Below, piece after piece: positions 48,958 to 61,063 of a stretch of DNA of 64,000 nt. Each line of letters starts with the position of its first letter. Position 1 is the stretch's first letter. The notes beneath the pieces were generated by a model that was given only the letters and a program-made list of their open reading frames with translations, did not search any database and was not told the DNA's origin. Position numbers and translations under genes: made by a program. The stretch comes from Costus lasius (taxonomy: Eukaryota > Streptophyta > Magnoliopsida > Zingiberales > Costaceae), in contig CM050447.1 in the NCBI GenBank assembly GCA_027563935.2, forward strand, positions 11,562,501 to 11,626,500, in the 5' to 3' direction.

Positions 48958-51067
48958 TCAAAATCTCTCAAACTTAGATCAATGCTTGTCCTCAAGCATA
49001 TAAAGTTAAGAGTGGCAATCAGAAAAAGATGAAATCAGGTCAAGCTAGTAAAACATTATTTCCTCGGAAGATATCATTATGAGCAAATCTCAGCAAGTCA
49101 GGGAATTCAAGGTAATCATCTATTGTCAAGAATGAATGTGTGAAGATCCAAAAACCAAAATTAGATGAGGCTTATCTCCACGAAATGCAGTAATCTTCTG
49201 TATGGTATATGCACTCTGATTCAACCAAAGATACGAGTTGGAAAAAAAATAAATGCACTCTTTATTTTTGTGTTATTTTCATCCTTTTTTTTGTTTTTTT
49301 ATTTGATTTCAACTCATGTCTTCGGTACTACTGCCAATTTTTCGCAGTGCTAAGTAGAGGAGTCTTATTATTTTTTTCGTAGACTTCAACTCATATCTTC
49401 GATACCACTGCTAATTTTTCATAGTGCCAAGTAGAGGAGTCATATTATTTTTTTTTAGAGGAGATTACAACCATCAGATAAGTGCATTGATCAGAACCAA
49501 CAAGTAGTAAGGTGAATCAAATAGATAGAGGTACGTACTTCCATAGGGAGATTATAGACATACCTTGAAAACAAAAACCTCAATCGAATATTAGATAGGT
49601 CACTCCAAAGTCCTTTTTCTATTAAATAGGATAATCAAATGAATTTCCTGACTTTAAACTATGATTTATAACATAATATTAATATCCCAAGGAGTCAACA
49701 TAAAACATCAAGCTATCATGATTTCCATTTAAAATCAAAACAATATCACCGCATATTGTTAGCATATCATCAGCATTTTAGAAATCAGATAGTGTAATTC
49801 AATTATCGAAATCAGGGGTGTAATAGACATTAGAGTAATGCAAAATGTATCATCAAAGCGCAGCATATGAAATGTATCATCAAAGCACAAAGCATAAGTA
49901 TTGAGTTACTGCATATCATGTTTCGAAAATGAACTCAGCCCACAATCTCCCAGACTTAAATTATGCATAGTTCCTATGCATAGCATGGAAAGAACACAAA
50001 ATTTGGAGAAATGGAATGCAATACTCACAAGATCAGTTAGAGTCATCGTCGGTGCTCATCTCAGCATCTTCTTCTTGAGGGTCGTCCTCATTGTCATCAT
50101 GCGAATTCAGCAGGACTTCCAGAGAAGTTGGAGAAGCTGCAAGCATGCGTGGATTTGAATAGTGTTGCACATAGAAAAGCCAAAGATTGCATGCATCCTT
50201 GGTATAGCGTCCGATAAAGAGGGCAGAACAGTAGAATATGTAGGCCGGTGGCTGAAAGGAACAGCATAGATGTGATTGTAGATTTTCGATTTCCAATTTT
50301 TCATTTTAGGGGCCATGGCAGCAGCAATAGTTGAAAGTTGGTATGAAGGGAGAGCAACAGCAAGATGAGTACCAAAATTTGTCGTGAGTCAAGGCGAGAT
50401 GAAATCCAAGTAGATGACAAGCAGATCAGATTCAAGTCTCAAAGTAATTGATGAAGCATGTTGATAGTAATAGTGGCGTAGATCAGCAATAAAAGTCTTG
50501 GCAGATGATTTCAATAGGAGATCAGAAGGTCTTGGAATCCATGAAGAGAAGACAACGCCTCTTCCTGAGTCACCGGTGATCGTGACGATATCAGCGGCAA
50601 GCGCTAGGTGGTCGGCGCTTGTGAAGATGGCAGCAGTTGTCAACAATTATCGCAAAATAGTCCTAGTGCCAAAGCAAGCAGAGTTCCAGTAGTTTCCTTC
50701 TATCGTTAGCGCGTGATGTATGTGGCGGAGATGATCAATCAATATGTTGCTGCTTTCGTGTGGAGAAAGATGTGGCCGGAGGAGTAGATCAGTAGGACGA
50801 GGGAGATATATGATAGGAGATCAGAATATCTTGGAATCCATGAAGAGAAGACAACTTCTCTTCCTGAGTCGTCGGTGGTCGTGATGATATTAGCAGCAGA
50901 CGCTAGGTGGTTGGCGCTCGTGAAGATGGAAGTGGTTATCAGCAATTATCGCAAAATAGTTCCCGTGGCAAAGCAAGCAGAGTTCCAGTAGCTTCCTTCC
51001 ATCATCAGCGGCAAAGAAATTATAGAAGAGCTTAGCAGCAGGGGCTGCGATGGAAGGAGCGGCTGAT
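48958..51067 (-). other. Internal region, left part
   Basis: Contains a minus-strand frame 50033-50296 that ends in an acidic tail (HDDNEDDPQEEDAEMSTDDD), a weak coding remnant, and a duplication (50514-50700 and 50813-50999). No retroviral enzyme motif was found. A cluster of TTGCATTAAATGGG words begins at 51090 inside the nested LTR. Confidence 0.5.
50514..50999. repeat. 187-bp internal duplication
   Basis: 50514-50700 recurs at 50813-50999 (offset 299), about 85-90% alike. Confidence 0.8.
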
Positions 51068-51072
51068 GCTAG

Positions 51073-53300
51073 TGTTACGTTTAGGGGGCTGCATTAAATG
51101 GGTTGCATTAAGTGGGGGAGCCCATGAGTTGCATTGAATGGGGGAGCCCAAGGGTTGCATTGAATGAGCTGCATTGAATGGGGGAGCCCAAGGGTCATTG
51201 CATTAAATGATGCTCCTCCCTATTTATTCCCTCCCCAGCCGCTCGTCCTCGCCTTTCTCCACCAAAGAACGAGCCTTCGATCGGTACTCTCCCTCACGAC
51301 TTGCTCTGCCTCCGATGATTGCTCCGGCGAGATCCCCTGCCGGTGTCGACGAAATTGAAGGACTGGCGAACAGATTTCGACGCCGCCTCTGTTTCCACTC
51401 GCGATTTTAACTCGGCGACGTCTGCATCGCGTCGGACGTGATTTTCGGCAACGCTACACCTCCTCCGGCGACGTTTTGTGGACATCTCGGTGCTCCGACA
51501 AAGGGTGAAGCTTTCCCCTCTGTTTCCGGCAAGAATCAAACCCCGGCGACACTTCTCCGGCGAGTTCTGCGTACGACGCCGCCGACTGGTTTTTCCCTGA
51601 TTTCCGGCGACTCCGACCTTTGTTCAGGAATCCGACAGTACGGCCGGAGCCCTCTCAGCGCCGACTACATTTCCCTATTGGAGAGCTCTGATCTGCGACC
51701 GGAAGTTACTGTTTCGGCGACACTGTAGCGGTGACGCTACTGTTCCGGCGAACCTCGATTTTCGTGCTGACGACTCGGTTTACGCGCGTGGTTGGTTCTC
51801 GCGTATCCTGGTGTTTCCGTGGTGTTATACGTTCGTACAAGGCTGCGAACTAGGTTAGTGCTCGAACCCGACTCCGTATACGTATATATGAACGCATGCG
51901 GTTAACTCGAACACATGTATTAGATGATTAACTGTAAAACAACTTTGGATCTGATCGGATAGTATAACGAACCCGAATTAGCATGATTAACGATAAATGT
52001 AATTTAAAGTGGATTAAATGGAATACTGTAGCTTATACGATGCTTTAACCTGTTAGGACCTGTTTCCTGATCTCGTGCTTATCGGGTTGGATCTGTACTG
52101 TTCATCTGCTGTTTGAGGTAGGGATTCTATCTCTCTCCTTTGTTACGGTGCCAAACACATGTGTAGATTAGTGGCACTTCCTTATTGTTGATATTACTGT
52201 TGATTACTATCTGATTCTGTTCTGCTCTGAGTTATATTCCTGTTGACATAATCTGTTGCATGAAACACGGTATGAGTATTTTGTTGTTGCATGTTTATTG
52301 GTAGTTGGTAGGTGTTAATGTCATGATATACATACAATGAGGGCTGGATATCTAGCGATAGATAGTCCAATATACTTCGGATACTGCCTGTGATATTTCT
52401 GTCCGAGACGCTGTGTGATCGTCTCCCTGTGTTTGACCGAGAGAGTCCGATGTTATGGGCTTGAGGTCTGATATCAGCCCAGTGAGGGGTTGTACTGAGT
52501 GTAGGACGCTACACTAGCGGGCTGTCGACGGATAGTCGTCTCTACCGTTCGGGGAGCCATCGGTAGAGACTACTCTACTTTATAGAGTTGTGGGTCGTAG
52601 ACCGCTCTATGTTTATAGAGTCGAGGGTCGTGGACCAATGCTGTATCAGCTCCCAGTTTTTCTACCTGTGTATGTTGACACGTATAGCGATACGTATTTG
52701 AGATTTGATTATACTCTATATGAGTCATGTAGAGTCTTGGTTGTAGTTTTGGTAAATCTTTATATCTGATCATGCACCATACAACTTGTGATATCCCTAC
52801 TTAGCCTCCGGCTAACCCCCTTTGATTTGCCTCCAGGTTCTGGCGCGGCTCCTTCTGGAGCGGATTAAATAGATAGTTTGTGACCACCAGTCTGGGTGGG
52901 TTTGTGTTGCATCTTATCAGTGTGTTGGATGTTATGTTATATTATGTAGATGTTAGACTTGTTGACCGCTGCGCCGGTCTTGTTATCTGTTGGCTTGTCG
53001 ACCGCTGCGTCGGTCGTATTACCCGTTGGACTTATTGACCGCTGCGTTGGTCTCGTTATCTGTTTAGTCTGTCGACCGCTGTGCCGGTCGCGTTGTTGGT
53101 TCTGTTGACCGTTATGCCGGCCTTGTATCTGTCTGTGGGTTTGACTTATGAATATTTGTAGCCGAGTTGGCCTCTGTTATAATATATTATTCTATCCTGT
53201 ACCTCTTGGGTCATGTGCTATCTTGTCAGGTACAGTTGTTGTTGCGTCCCGAGGCCGAGATTCCCGGCATGAATCCCGAGTGGCGCTCGGGGGCGTAACA
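51073..53300 (+). mobile_element. Solo LTR, 2228 bp, Ty3/gypsy-type
   Basis: Starts TGTTACGTTTAGGGG and ends GGGGGCGTAACA, flanked by a perfect 5-bp duplication GCTAG (51068-51072 and 53301-53305). A TATTTATT box at about 51219 marks the promoter and hence plus orientation. Downstream come a GC-rich leader (51230-51770), a GTTAGT donor-like site (about 51853), a TAGCCTCCGGCTAAC block with pyrimidine tract and CTCCAG (52801-52838), and five GACCG-CGGTC hairpins (52964-53122). No partner LTR, so it formed by LTR-LTR recombination. Short ORFs here are not genes. Confidence 0.93.
52964..53122 (+). repeat. Five hairpin units of about 37 bp in the solo LTR
   Basis: GACCGCTGCGCCGGTC-like palindromes start at 52964, 53000, 53037, 53074 and 53107. 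Stems GACCG/CGGTC are kept while loops vary. Confidence 0.85.
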
Positions 53301-53305
53301 GCTAG

Positions 53306-55322
53306 CCCCCGAGTTGTTAGAAGGATGGAAGAAACAATAACTTCAAGAAGAGAAATCAACAGCCAACACCAGTAGTTGATACGATGAACAGAAGAAGTAG
53401 TGACAATCACCAAAAACAGAGGATGTTGCTCTAGGCAGAGCAAAATCAGCAAACGATCACGTGAAGAGAACACGGCAAAGAAGATCTTACGAATAGAGCA
53501 AAGCAGAATTGCGGCAAGAACAGGCAGCAGAGAGGAAAGCGCTCACGATTGAAACTTTAAATAGGGTAATGAACCCAGGAATTGGAAGCTAGGACAGAAT
53601 AGCGAGCAACAAAGAAGAAATCACCTACAAATTGGATAGCAGCTGTTGGAATTGGACATGATGTCATTGCTGGCACCTGAATTGGCTGCGGCTGAGGATT
53701 TGCAATAGCAGAGTTGTCACCAGCGGCAGAGATTGTAAAGTAGCAACGTCGAAAGAAATTCTTGGGTCTTCGAAATTGGATGGCGGAGGAAGAATATGAT
53801 CGGCGATGTGGTAGCAGCAGTGGAATGAAGCCGACGATTCTCACAGAAATTTGCAAATCGCCTTGATGAAAGTGGCGGAAGCGAGTGGTTGTTTTGCTGC
53901 TGCCGAAGTCACCTAGAGAAGAAGATCAGCTTAAGAAGGGATCCGCGCAGCATCGAGCAGTGATAGCTGGAGTAATGGAATCTTGAACGAGAGTCATCAC
54001 CTTCAGTTGAGATGGGAAATAGAAGAAGTTTAGACGTCGCAGATGATTAAGCGGCAGTGGCGTGGGTCGACTTCGCAAGAGAAGAAGCCGGCGCAGGAAA
54101 TGAATGTTGCCGATTTTAACGGATGTAGTGAAAATAAGCCACCGATTTTAATGAATGTAACGAAAGTGGCGGCACTTGAAGCAGATCATCGGGCGGCTGC
54201 TGTTTTGTCGTGGAAGCAAAAGGGCGGCGCCAATCTTTACTCTAGTGGAAGGAGGGTGGCGGATTTCTGGTGCGGCTGGAGGAGTAATGGCAGAGGAAGG
54301 AAGATGCCAGAATCGGTGGAAGAGGTATTGTCAACGCAACAACTCCTGGAAAATCGGCGATGTCGAACGGCTTTGTGAAGGTCGCAGGCGTTAAGGGGCA
54401 ACGAGGATTTTTGGTTCAGATCCGGAAGAGGGACGCTGGCGATGGGTTCTGCTGAAGCTGGAGAAGGCGGCGGCAATTTCAAGTTTGATGAATGGATCTT
54501 CACTCAAGATCGGCACTGCTTGAATTTCTGTTTCGGATTGGAGAGGGCGGCGGCGTGGGTCCGTTGAAGCTGGAGAAGAAAGGGAACACCTGTGATCTTT
54601 GATAATCGGGAGAATTGATAGCCACGGATAGGATCTGTTCACGGCTGCTTTTTTTTTTATCCTCAGTATGGCTATAATAGGTATTATGCTCACGCTAGTC
54701 TTTTTTTTTTTTTTTGCTATGTATTACGGCCAGATCCGTAATCTTAACCTAAACCTAAAAAAAAACACACGTTAGAAAAACAAATGAAAATTAAAAAAAA
54801 TAAAGCACTTGGGTTGCCTCCCAAGAAGCACTTGTTTAGGGTCATTAGCTTGACCGTAATATCATTCAGAGTGCAGAATGTATAAGTTAGCACCAGTGAT
54901 TGCATACCTTAAATTGTGAAACAGTGATATCAGGTATATGTTTCTTTCAATAGCTACCTTGGGTGCTTTCACATGTAGGTTTTTAGATTTTCACCATTCT
55001 CAAATTGATTTGTTCTTGTAGAATCAAGGACATTTACAAAAGTTTGAGTTTCTTCATTGTTCTTCTCGTCCTTCTCTGCTTGACTAGAATATCCTCTAAA
55101 ATTTCCATAAGCTTTCACACAAAATGATCAACAAATTGTAATAATATGGTCATTTCTTCTTAGACTTAAAAAGTTTAACAGTGAATATTTCAGAAAGTCT
55201 ATGAAAAAGCAGAGTTACGCTAACTAAATAAAAACTAAGTTAAAAAGTAAGAAAAGAAACAAAAATAAACAGGATAAAGTCTAATTTATCAATTCTTAAA
55301 TCACTTTGATATTGATTGCTTG
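53306..55322 (-). other. Internal region, right part
   Basis: Non-coding on inspection. It includes a TTGGGTTGCCTCCCAAGAAG-type box (about 54810-54830), a motif common near the primer end of plant Athila/Tat-like elements, and T/A runs near 54647 and 54702. Frames such as 54043-54378 lack any family match. Confidence 0.5.
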
Positions 55323-55340
55323 TCCCCGGCAACGACGCAA
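55323..55340 (-). other. Primer-binding site, Athila/Tat-like
   Basis: Minus strand TTGCGTCGTTGCCGGGGA, 5 bp inside the LTR. It differs at a few bases from the common TGGCGCCGTTGCCGGGGA. Confidence 0.75.
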
Positions 55341-55345
55341 AAACT

Positions 55346-57218
55346 TGATGTGTACTTTACCGTACTACTAACCGCAAGCGTGACGACTTTGTCATAGTAG
55401 TACTTAAGATATCGATCTCATAGGGACAGTGATCAAGTATCGAGTGATTATGAATCAATAGCTAGACGAACAGGTGAATGTTTTGGGTTTTAAGAAAATA
55501 AATTAAAATACAACTAAATACAATTGCTAGCTGAATCATGCATGTGAAAGTTTTAATAGAAAACTAGGCTTAGAGACATCGGAACTTTGAGTGCATCTTG
55601 TTGATGGATCTTAAATTCAAACAAGATAATTATCATAACAATGCAATTTTAAAAGTATTCAAAGAAATATATAATGGTACAGATTACCCTCTTTCGACGG
55701 CATAATCTGGTATCAATCTAGATCGGCGTCCTACTTCCGTGGCTAACCGGACCTAGATTGATCCATTGGGTTCAGAGATATTATAAAGTTTCTCACACAA
55801 ATCTTGCCCTAATTCTTGACCTCTTAGAGCATGTTCGATAAGGCAGATCCAGCGTCGCAATTCACCTTTCGGTCCTTCTTGCGGCGTCCAAGAAAAGTAA
55901 TTACGTGATTAAGGCAAAACTAGCAGTAAAACAGCACAGATCGAATAAATACGAAATAAAACTATATTAGCTATAAGAAAATAAGTTTGAAAATAATATC
56001 CAAACTACTCAAATACACTCTTGTTCCGAAAAAGAAGATTATGCTATTATAGCATCGATTCAGTACAAAATAGCTAAAGGAACAGAAGAAACTGAAAAGA
56101 AGATAGAAGAAAGAGGAAGCAAACTCTTATGCAGAAGCATTGCGACATTTCTTCAAGTCTTCTAGAATGATGTACCATTCCTTCCTCCTCCCTTTTGTCG
56201 CCAAGAACTTCCCTTTGCAAAATTCACTAGCCCCCCTTGAGTCCCAACTGGGCGCTGCCTTCTTCAGCAAATTTCACCTTTTAAATAGAATCCAATAGAA
56301 CTTCTAAATGCATACTTTGATGGGCAATTGAAGTAGCTGTGTTTTGATACCTTAAACATCCAAAACGGATTTAGAATGAAGGAGTTATGACCCATTCAAT
56401 GCAGGTGGCTCCATAAATACGGGTGTAATGGGCAATTATGATTGTAACCATAATATAACTGTTATGGATTAATTATAGCCTCTTTAATTCTTGTAATTCC
56501 CAAATAATTAATGCTCAATTAATCTTCTTCGTTTCGACTCTGAAAAGTTCCAAATCGGAGTTAAAATGAAGGAGTTGTGAGCATTTATATCTGGGCATTT
56601 GGTAATAAATTCTGGCAGTCGGTCATAAATTCTGGTAGCTGCGAGATTACGGTCATGAGACAAATTAAGGCCATGCCTATAATCTCAGTGTAGAAGTCCA
56701 ATTCATCTCGAAATTTGTAGGTGGGCAGTATGGCCTTGGCTTGATTCATGGCCATAGTTGTAGCGTCAAAAATGCCGATCACAAGATTACGACTTTAATG
56801 AATTATGGTCGTGCCCGTTATCTCCTTGTCGAGGTTGTCTTCATCCGAAAGGTTGTCGTCGAGGAAGTTATGGGCCCGTCTTTGAATTATGACTATGCTT
56901 GTGTAAAAACGTGTCCATCATGTAGCCAATGAGAAAATTACTATCATGATGTAGATTAAGGCCTCGGTTGTAATTCTAGAAATTAGTTCCGTTTAAAGTC
57001 AAACTTCTTGTCAAGGTTTTTGATTCACTCGGAGATGCAAATATACTTCCATGTAGCTCTAAAAGCATGTGAATTATCCTGTATTCAACAAATATGATAA
57101 GTAGTGAAGCTTCTGAAGAAAATCAATGAAATAAGCCAAATAGAGATGTAAAAATATGGTAATATATCTCAATTTACTACTCAAATATTGGTCAAAAAAG
57201 CTATATAAATACGAGACA
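55346..57218 (-). repeat. 5' LTR (minus-strand element)
   Basis: Direct repeat of 47089-48957, next to the primer site at 55323-55340. Confidence 0.92.
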
Positions 57219-58326
57219 CCATGAGACAAAGGGGATAATTGCACGGATCCTTTCAATCGTTTTCCTTAATGGAATGCCATAAGAATAGGAGCATAATCAT
57301 TCTTTTGATCTCAAAAGAAGATATCAAAATTTGCGCAAAAGAAAGAGTATAAGGTAATTGAATTTATAATAAAAGCTACTTACACAAAGAGTTAAGGAAA
57401 ATGGGGCTCGGTCAAAGATGTGCACGGATGAAGAAGCTTATGTCAATTCCTTAGATGAGGAAGGAGCAAGAGGAGTGCCTAGCATGGGGCTTGACCAAAG
57501 ATGTTAAAGATGCACTGAAGGGATGAAGAAGCTTTTGTCAATTCCTTGGATGATGGAGCAAGAGGAGTGCCTAGCATCAAGGACTCCATGGATGAAGCCC
57601 GAGGCCTATAAGAGAAAAGAGAGTGCAAGCAAAGATCTTGACACAAGAGAATCAACTTACTAGGGAGAGAGTGAAAAAGAGCTTGGTTGATGGCAAAGAA
57701 ATTTGCATTGATTGTGGTAATCCGGAGTGAGAGAAGGGGTCTCGACACTAGAGGAGATAGGGGGAGAAGAGGGGGGAGCTCGGCATTAGAGGAGAGAGTG
57801 GGATGCTTATAAACTATTTCATTCAAATACTCTACGCATGAATGAGTACAATGACTTTGTAGGCGAGCGGGTAGGGGTGGATAAGGAGGTCGCTTTCTTG
57901 CGTATTTAATACATAGTTTCTATTATTTATTTGCTAATGTGGGCATTCATCTCCTTGTTTTGGACCTTTTGGTTAAAACTTGGATGCTTCATTCAAACTT
58001 GAAAGTTTGAAAACTCCCTTTTATGCTTTTGCGAGTTTTCTATCTTGGAGTTGGTGGAATGCTTGGTGTTTTGAATGCCTTCCTTGATTTGCTTTGGGCA
58101 AAACTGGCTTGGTGGAATTTCAATTTGTAACAACTTCCAACAAAACTTAAACGACTAAGGGAGTTGGAAAGGGATAGGGCTTTTTTTTTTTAACTCCTCA
58201 AATTTTGGATCGGATATAGATTTGAAGTTCAAATTACTTGATGTCACAAATGTTCATTTATTAGCCTCTTGATTTGTGGATCCAGATTAAGAAGCTTGAT
58301 TTGTATATGAATCTTTGGGTTGAGAA
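57219..58326. other. Intergenic sequence
   Basis: A near repeat of a GATGAAGAAGCTT...GTCAATTCCTT segment occurs at about 57428-57480 and 57523-57575. A 115-codon minus frame (57479-57826) shows no family resemblance. Nothing else recognised. Confidence 0.4.
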
Positions 58327-58329
58327 TAA

Positions 58330-58833
58330 CACTGTGTTTAGTAGGATTAGTAGGAAGAAAAGCAGACGTGAATAAATGAAAAGTTAGAAAGAGAGCTATA
58401 AAACCGTGTTTAGTAGGACGAACGAAAAATAAAGGAGAGAAAATGAAAGAAAAGTGAGAGGAAAAATAGCCCTATTTATTTTTCGCCCAAATCAAATGAA
58501 AAATCGGACGAAAAACTAGATTTGCCCTTCTAATACCTATTGTTACCCTTTGCTTTTTTATGTTTGCTCTCCCTCTCATGCTTCTCTTGTAACCTTCTTC
58601 ACCGTTACTGTCACCGTCGATGCCTCTACACCTCTCACCTCTCACCTCTCACCTCTCGTCGCCACCTCTTCTCAGTTGTTGTCTTTTTATTATCGTCTTT
58701 CATCGTCATCATCGACGTAAAAATAAAAAGATATAGTGTGTTTATCAATCTTTATAACTTTCTTTTTCAGTAAATAAAAAATCTAATTATTTTATTTTTT
58801 TCTTTATTTTTCTTTAAACAGTAAACACAGCCT
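58330..58833. mobile_element. PIF/Harbinger-like MITE
   Basis: 504 bp bounded by TAA on both sides (58327-58329, 58834-58836), with CTGTGTTTAGTA near the left end and AGTAAACACAGCCT at the right. A second CGTGTTTAGTAGGACGA copy lies inside at about 58404. The 3-bp TAA duplication and terminal motif fit Tourist-type MITEs. Confidence 0.6.
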
Positions 58834-58836
58834 TAA

Positions 58837-60070
58837 AGATGGATAAGCGGCCAAGTTTTCTTAGTAAGTTTGAGTGGAAATGCTTCAACGTCTTGATTTT
58901 CACTTTGAAGTGCTTCTTACCTTCCCGGAAGCTAGTTAGGCTGAGGAACTTGCCATAAATATATTGTAATACAAGTTTATGAACATAATATTATATTTTT
59001 ACCTTTTTTGGTGCATATAATTTATAATACATTACTTAACATATTGGATCTCTACATAGATATCCAATCCGTTGCAAGTAGTAGCAAAATATTACTAAAT
59101 TCAGTGTTTTTCTTTTCTTCCCTCATCTTTTTCTCCCAAGGAAACAGTCAGTTAAATATATACATCTCAATGTTGAAAAAACAAAATGTTGCTATTGCCT
59201 CTGGTGATTGGGAAGTAAATGTGTGTTAGTTGTGATCATTTGCGTAGACGTTGCGTGGGCGAGCTGACTTGCTACTCATCCAACCAATTTAATGAATGAT
59301 GAGTGTGCGGAAAGGTCCAAAAACATGCTCTACCGTGGCATTTGAATTGTTATACCTAGTTGTACCATCTGACCAAAAAGCGTAAAATTTGACCAACCAT
59401 ATTGCATTTAAAATTAAGTTTTAATAAAATTTCGTAAAATAAAATTATGTAAGTGCATATACATACTTACGTTCGCAGATAAATAATAAATTAATTAAAT
59501 TATTTTAGTACATTTAATAGGTGAGATATAATGTCTCTATCCAATATGGTTCAAAATTGATTTTAACAAACTAATATTTAAGAAAGGAAAAAAATAATTA
59601 CTATAATACGATATAAAAGACATTACAAATATACACTTAATTTTTTTATTTATTTATTGTAGTAGTTTACACGAACACATTTCTACAAGTCATAGATCGA
59701 GTGTTCTCGAAAAACATAATGGCGCTTGCTTATCTATGCCATAAGCCTTCTTGATCACTAATCAAGAGAACAAACAATTATTGACTAATTAACATTTTAT
59801 AACAAGTAATTGAGCCGAGGAACTATATTTAATTTAGAGTAGAGTGCAGAAACGGCAGCTTTGGCGTCAAGGAAATATGACGGTGTTTTAAACATAACAG
59901 CTTAGAAAGAACTAGGAAGTAGAAAGTGTTTTTAGTTCGGCATGAGCAACTTTGTGTCATGCGCTATTGCGCTCTTTGGCAGCAGTTTTAAGTAATTTGT
60001 TGCAGAAAACAAAAACTGTCACAGACATCGAAAACATACCAAAAGCACGAAAGCTTTATCCAACATCCTC
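58837..60070. other. Intergenic sequence downstream of the DUF7950 gene
   Basis: AT-rich, no recognised gene or repeat. It should include the 3' UTR of the minus-strand gene ending at 60071. Confidence 0.4.
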
Positions 60071-61000
60071 CTACAAGCTGAGGCTTAGCGCCGCCTTCAT
60101 GTCGAGCCTCCAGGCTGCGCCACCGCGGTCAAGCCTCCACACGTCGCACGGCGCCGTCAGAGAAGTCGAGGACGAGAACCCTTTCGACGAGTCCGTCCGC
60201 TTTAGGTAACGAACACGCACTCTGCAGGTGAATGCTCGACATGTCCACTTTGCCGGCACTAGCCCCATCCCCACCAGTCCCACCCGCATCTCCTCCTCGC
60301 CCTCGGCGGAGGATGATGGCTCACCTGCGCCTAACACCATCCTCCGGTACGCCTCGTTGGTCCGTGTCACCCGGCCGACCTCATCCGACACGAACCCCGG
60401 GCACTCGTCCGCGGCCAGCGCCGCCATCACCGCCTCGTCGCTCCTCCACGGAACCTCCCCCTCTTTCCAAGTGTCCGTGACGCATTCCACCGTCACCCAC
60501 GAGCCCACTGCCCTTACCGGCCGTGGCGCCACCACTACCCCCGTCCCCATCCAAGCCGGCATCGCGGACTTCTCCGACACTGCCATCGTCGGCTCTTCCT
60601 TCCTCTCCGGAATCTCTGGCATCAGCGGGAGCGTCACGATTGTCGTTGAAGAGACTGCGGTGGTCTTAGACGATGAGGAAGAGGAGGCCGACGTTTTCCC
60701 GTCACCCTTGGACATCGATGGGGGAGCCTCTGCCTTACAAGCTTTTCTAGCTCTAGCGCCTGCGGCGGGGCTGCCGGATCCCTTTCTTTTGTGCCGCCTG
60801 GCGAGGGCCGGGGGTGCCTCCACGGGAGCCGTGATTGCTCGGGAACCGGCGGCGGGCTTAGGGGCTATTGGGCGAAACCTGAGCATGATCCGACCCATCC
60901 TCCACGCTGCTTTGGCGTCTCCGTCTCCTCCGTACATGGCGATGCAGCAACCGCCTCTCCTCTCCAGCTCCATCTCCGATCTCCCTCTTTGTTTACCCAA
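60071..61000 (-). CDS. Plant-specific DUF7950-type protein, single exon
   Basis: 309 codons with strong GC bias against AT-rich flanks, ATG at 61000 and TAG at 60073-60071. Near the N-terminus GGCCIAMYGGDGDAKAAW and then GRIMLRFRPIAPKP are the family hallmark. The middle is low-complexity (Ala/Ser/Lys, SKTTAVSSTT). The C-terminal half holds WVTVECVTDTW, DECPGFVSDEVGRVTRTNEA and CRVRVRYLKR, and it ends DVWRLDRGGAAWRLDMKAAL. This conserved block defines a plant family of unknown function, expected to be intracellular (no signal peptide or membrane segment). A second in-frame ATG at 60973 is a better start if the TATAAG box at 61031-61026 is used, because transcription would begin near 60998. 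The 271-codon antisense frame is a shadow. Confidence 0.82.
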   Translation of the reverse strand: MGKQRGRSEMELERRGGCCIAMYGGDGDAKAAWRMGRIMLRFRPIAPKPAAGSRAITAPVEAPPALARRHKRKGSGSPAAGARARKACKAEAPPSMSKGDGKTSASSSSSSKTTAVSSTTIVTLPLMPEIPERKEEPTMAVSEKSAMPAWMGTGVVVAPRPVRAVGSWVTVECVTDTWKEGEVPWRSDEAVMAALAADECPGFVSDEVGRVTRTNEAYRRMVLGAGEPSSSAEGEEEMRVGLVGMGLVPAKWTCRAFTCRVRVRYLKRTDSSKGFSSSTSLTAPCDVWRLDRGGAAWRLDMKAALSLSL

Positions 61001-61025
61001 TGCCCGTCCCTTCCCGGTTGGCGGA

Positions 61026-61031
61026 CTTATA
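61026..61031 (-). promoter_or_regulatory. TATA box of the DUF7950 gene
   Basis: Minus strand GCTATAAGTC. It sits about 30 bp above the first ATG, which would place the cap site at or past that ATG. Confidence 0.45.
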
Positions 61032-61063
61032 GCGACCAGCTAGAAATGAAGGACGGAGACCGA

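Larger units (their letters stand above)
47089..57218 (-). mobile_element. Large LTR retrotransposon derivative, Athila/Tat-like primer site, no gag-pol
   Basis: LTRs 47089-48957 (1869 bp) and 55346-57218 (1873 bp) start TGATG[C/T]GTACTTTACCG and end CGAGACA. They differ by about 8% in the first 135 bp. On the minus strand the right-hand LTR is followed by TTGCGTCGTTGCCGGGGA, close to the TGGCGCCGTTGCCGGGG primer site of Athila/Tat elements, so the element runs minus. Internal sequence (48958-55345) has short frames only, an internal 187-bp duplication, and a nested solo LTR. No target duplication was found (TAAGA on the left, CCATG on the right). It is best called a large non-autonomous derivative. 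Confidence 0.85.

Noticed and set aside
60228..61043. 271-codon plus-strand ORF
   Set aside because: Antisense to the DUF7950 gene; the minus strand carries the recognised conserved motifs.
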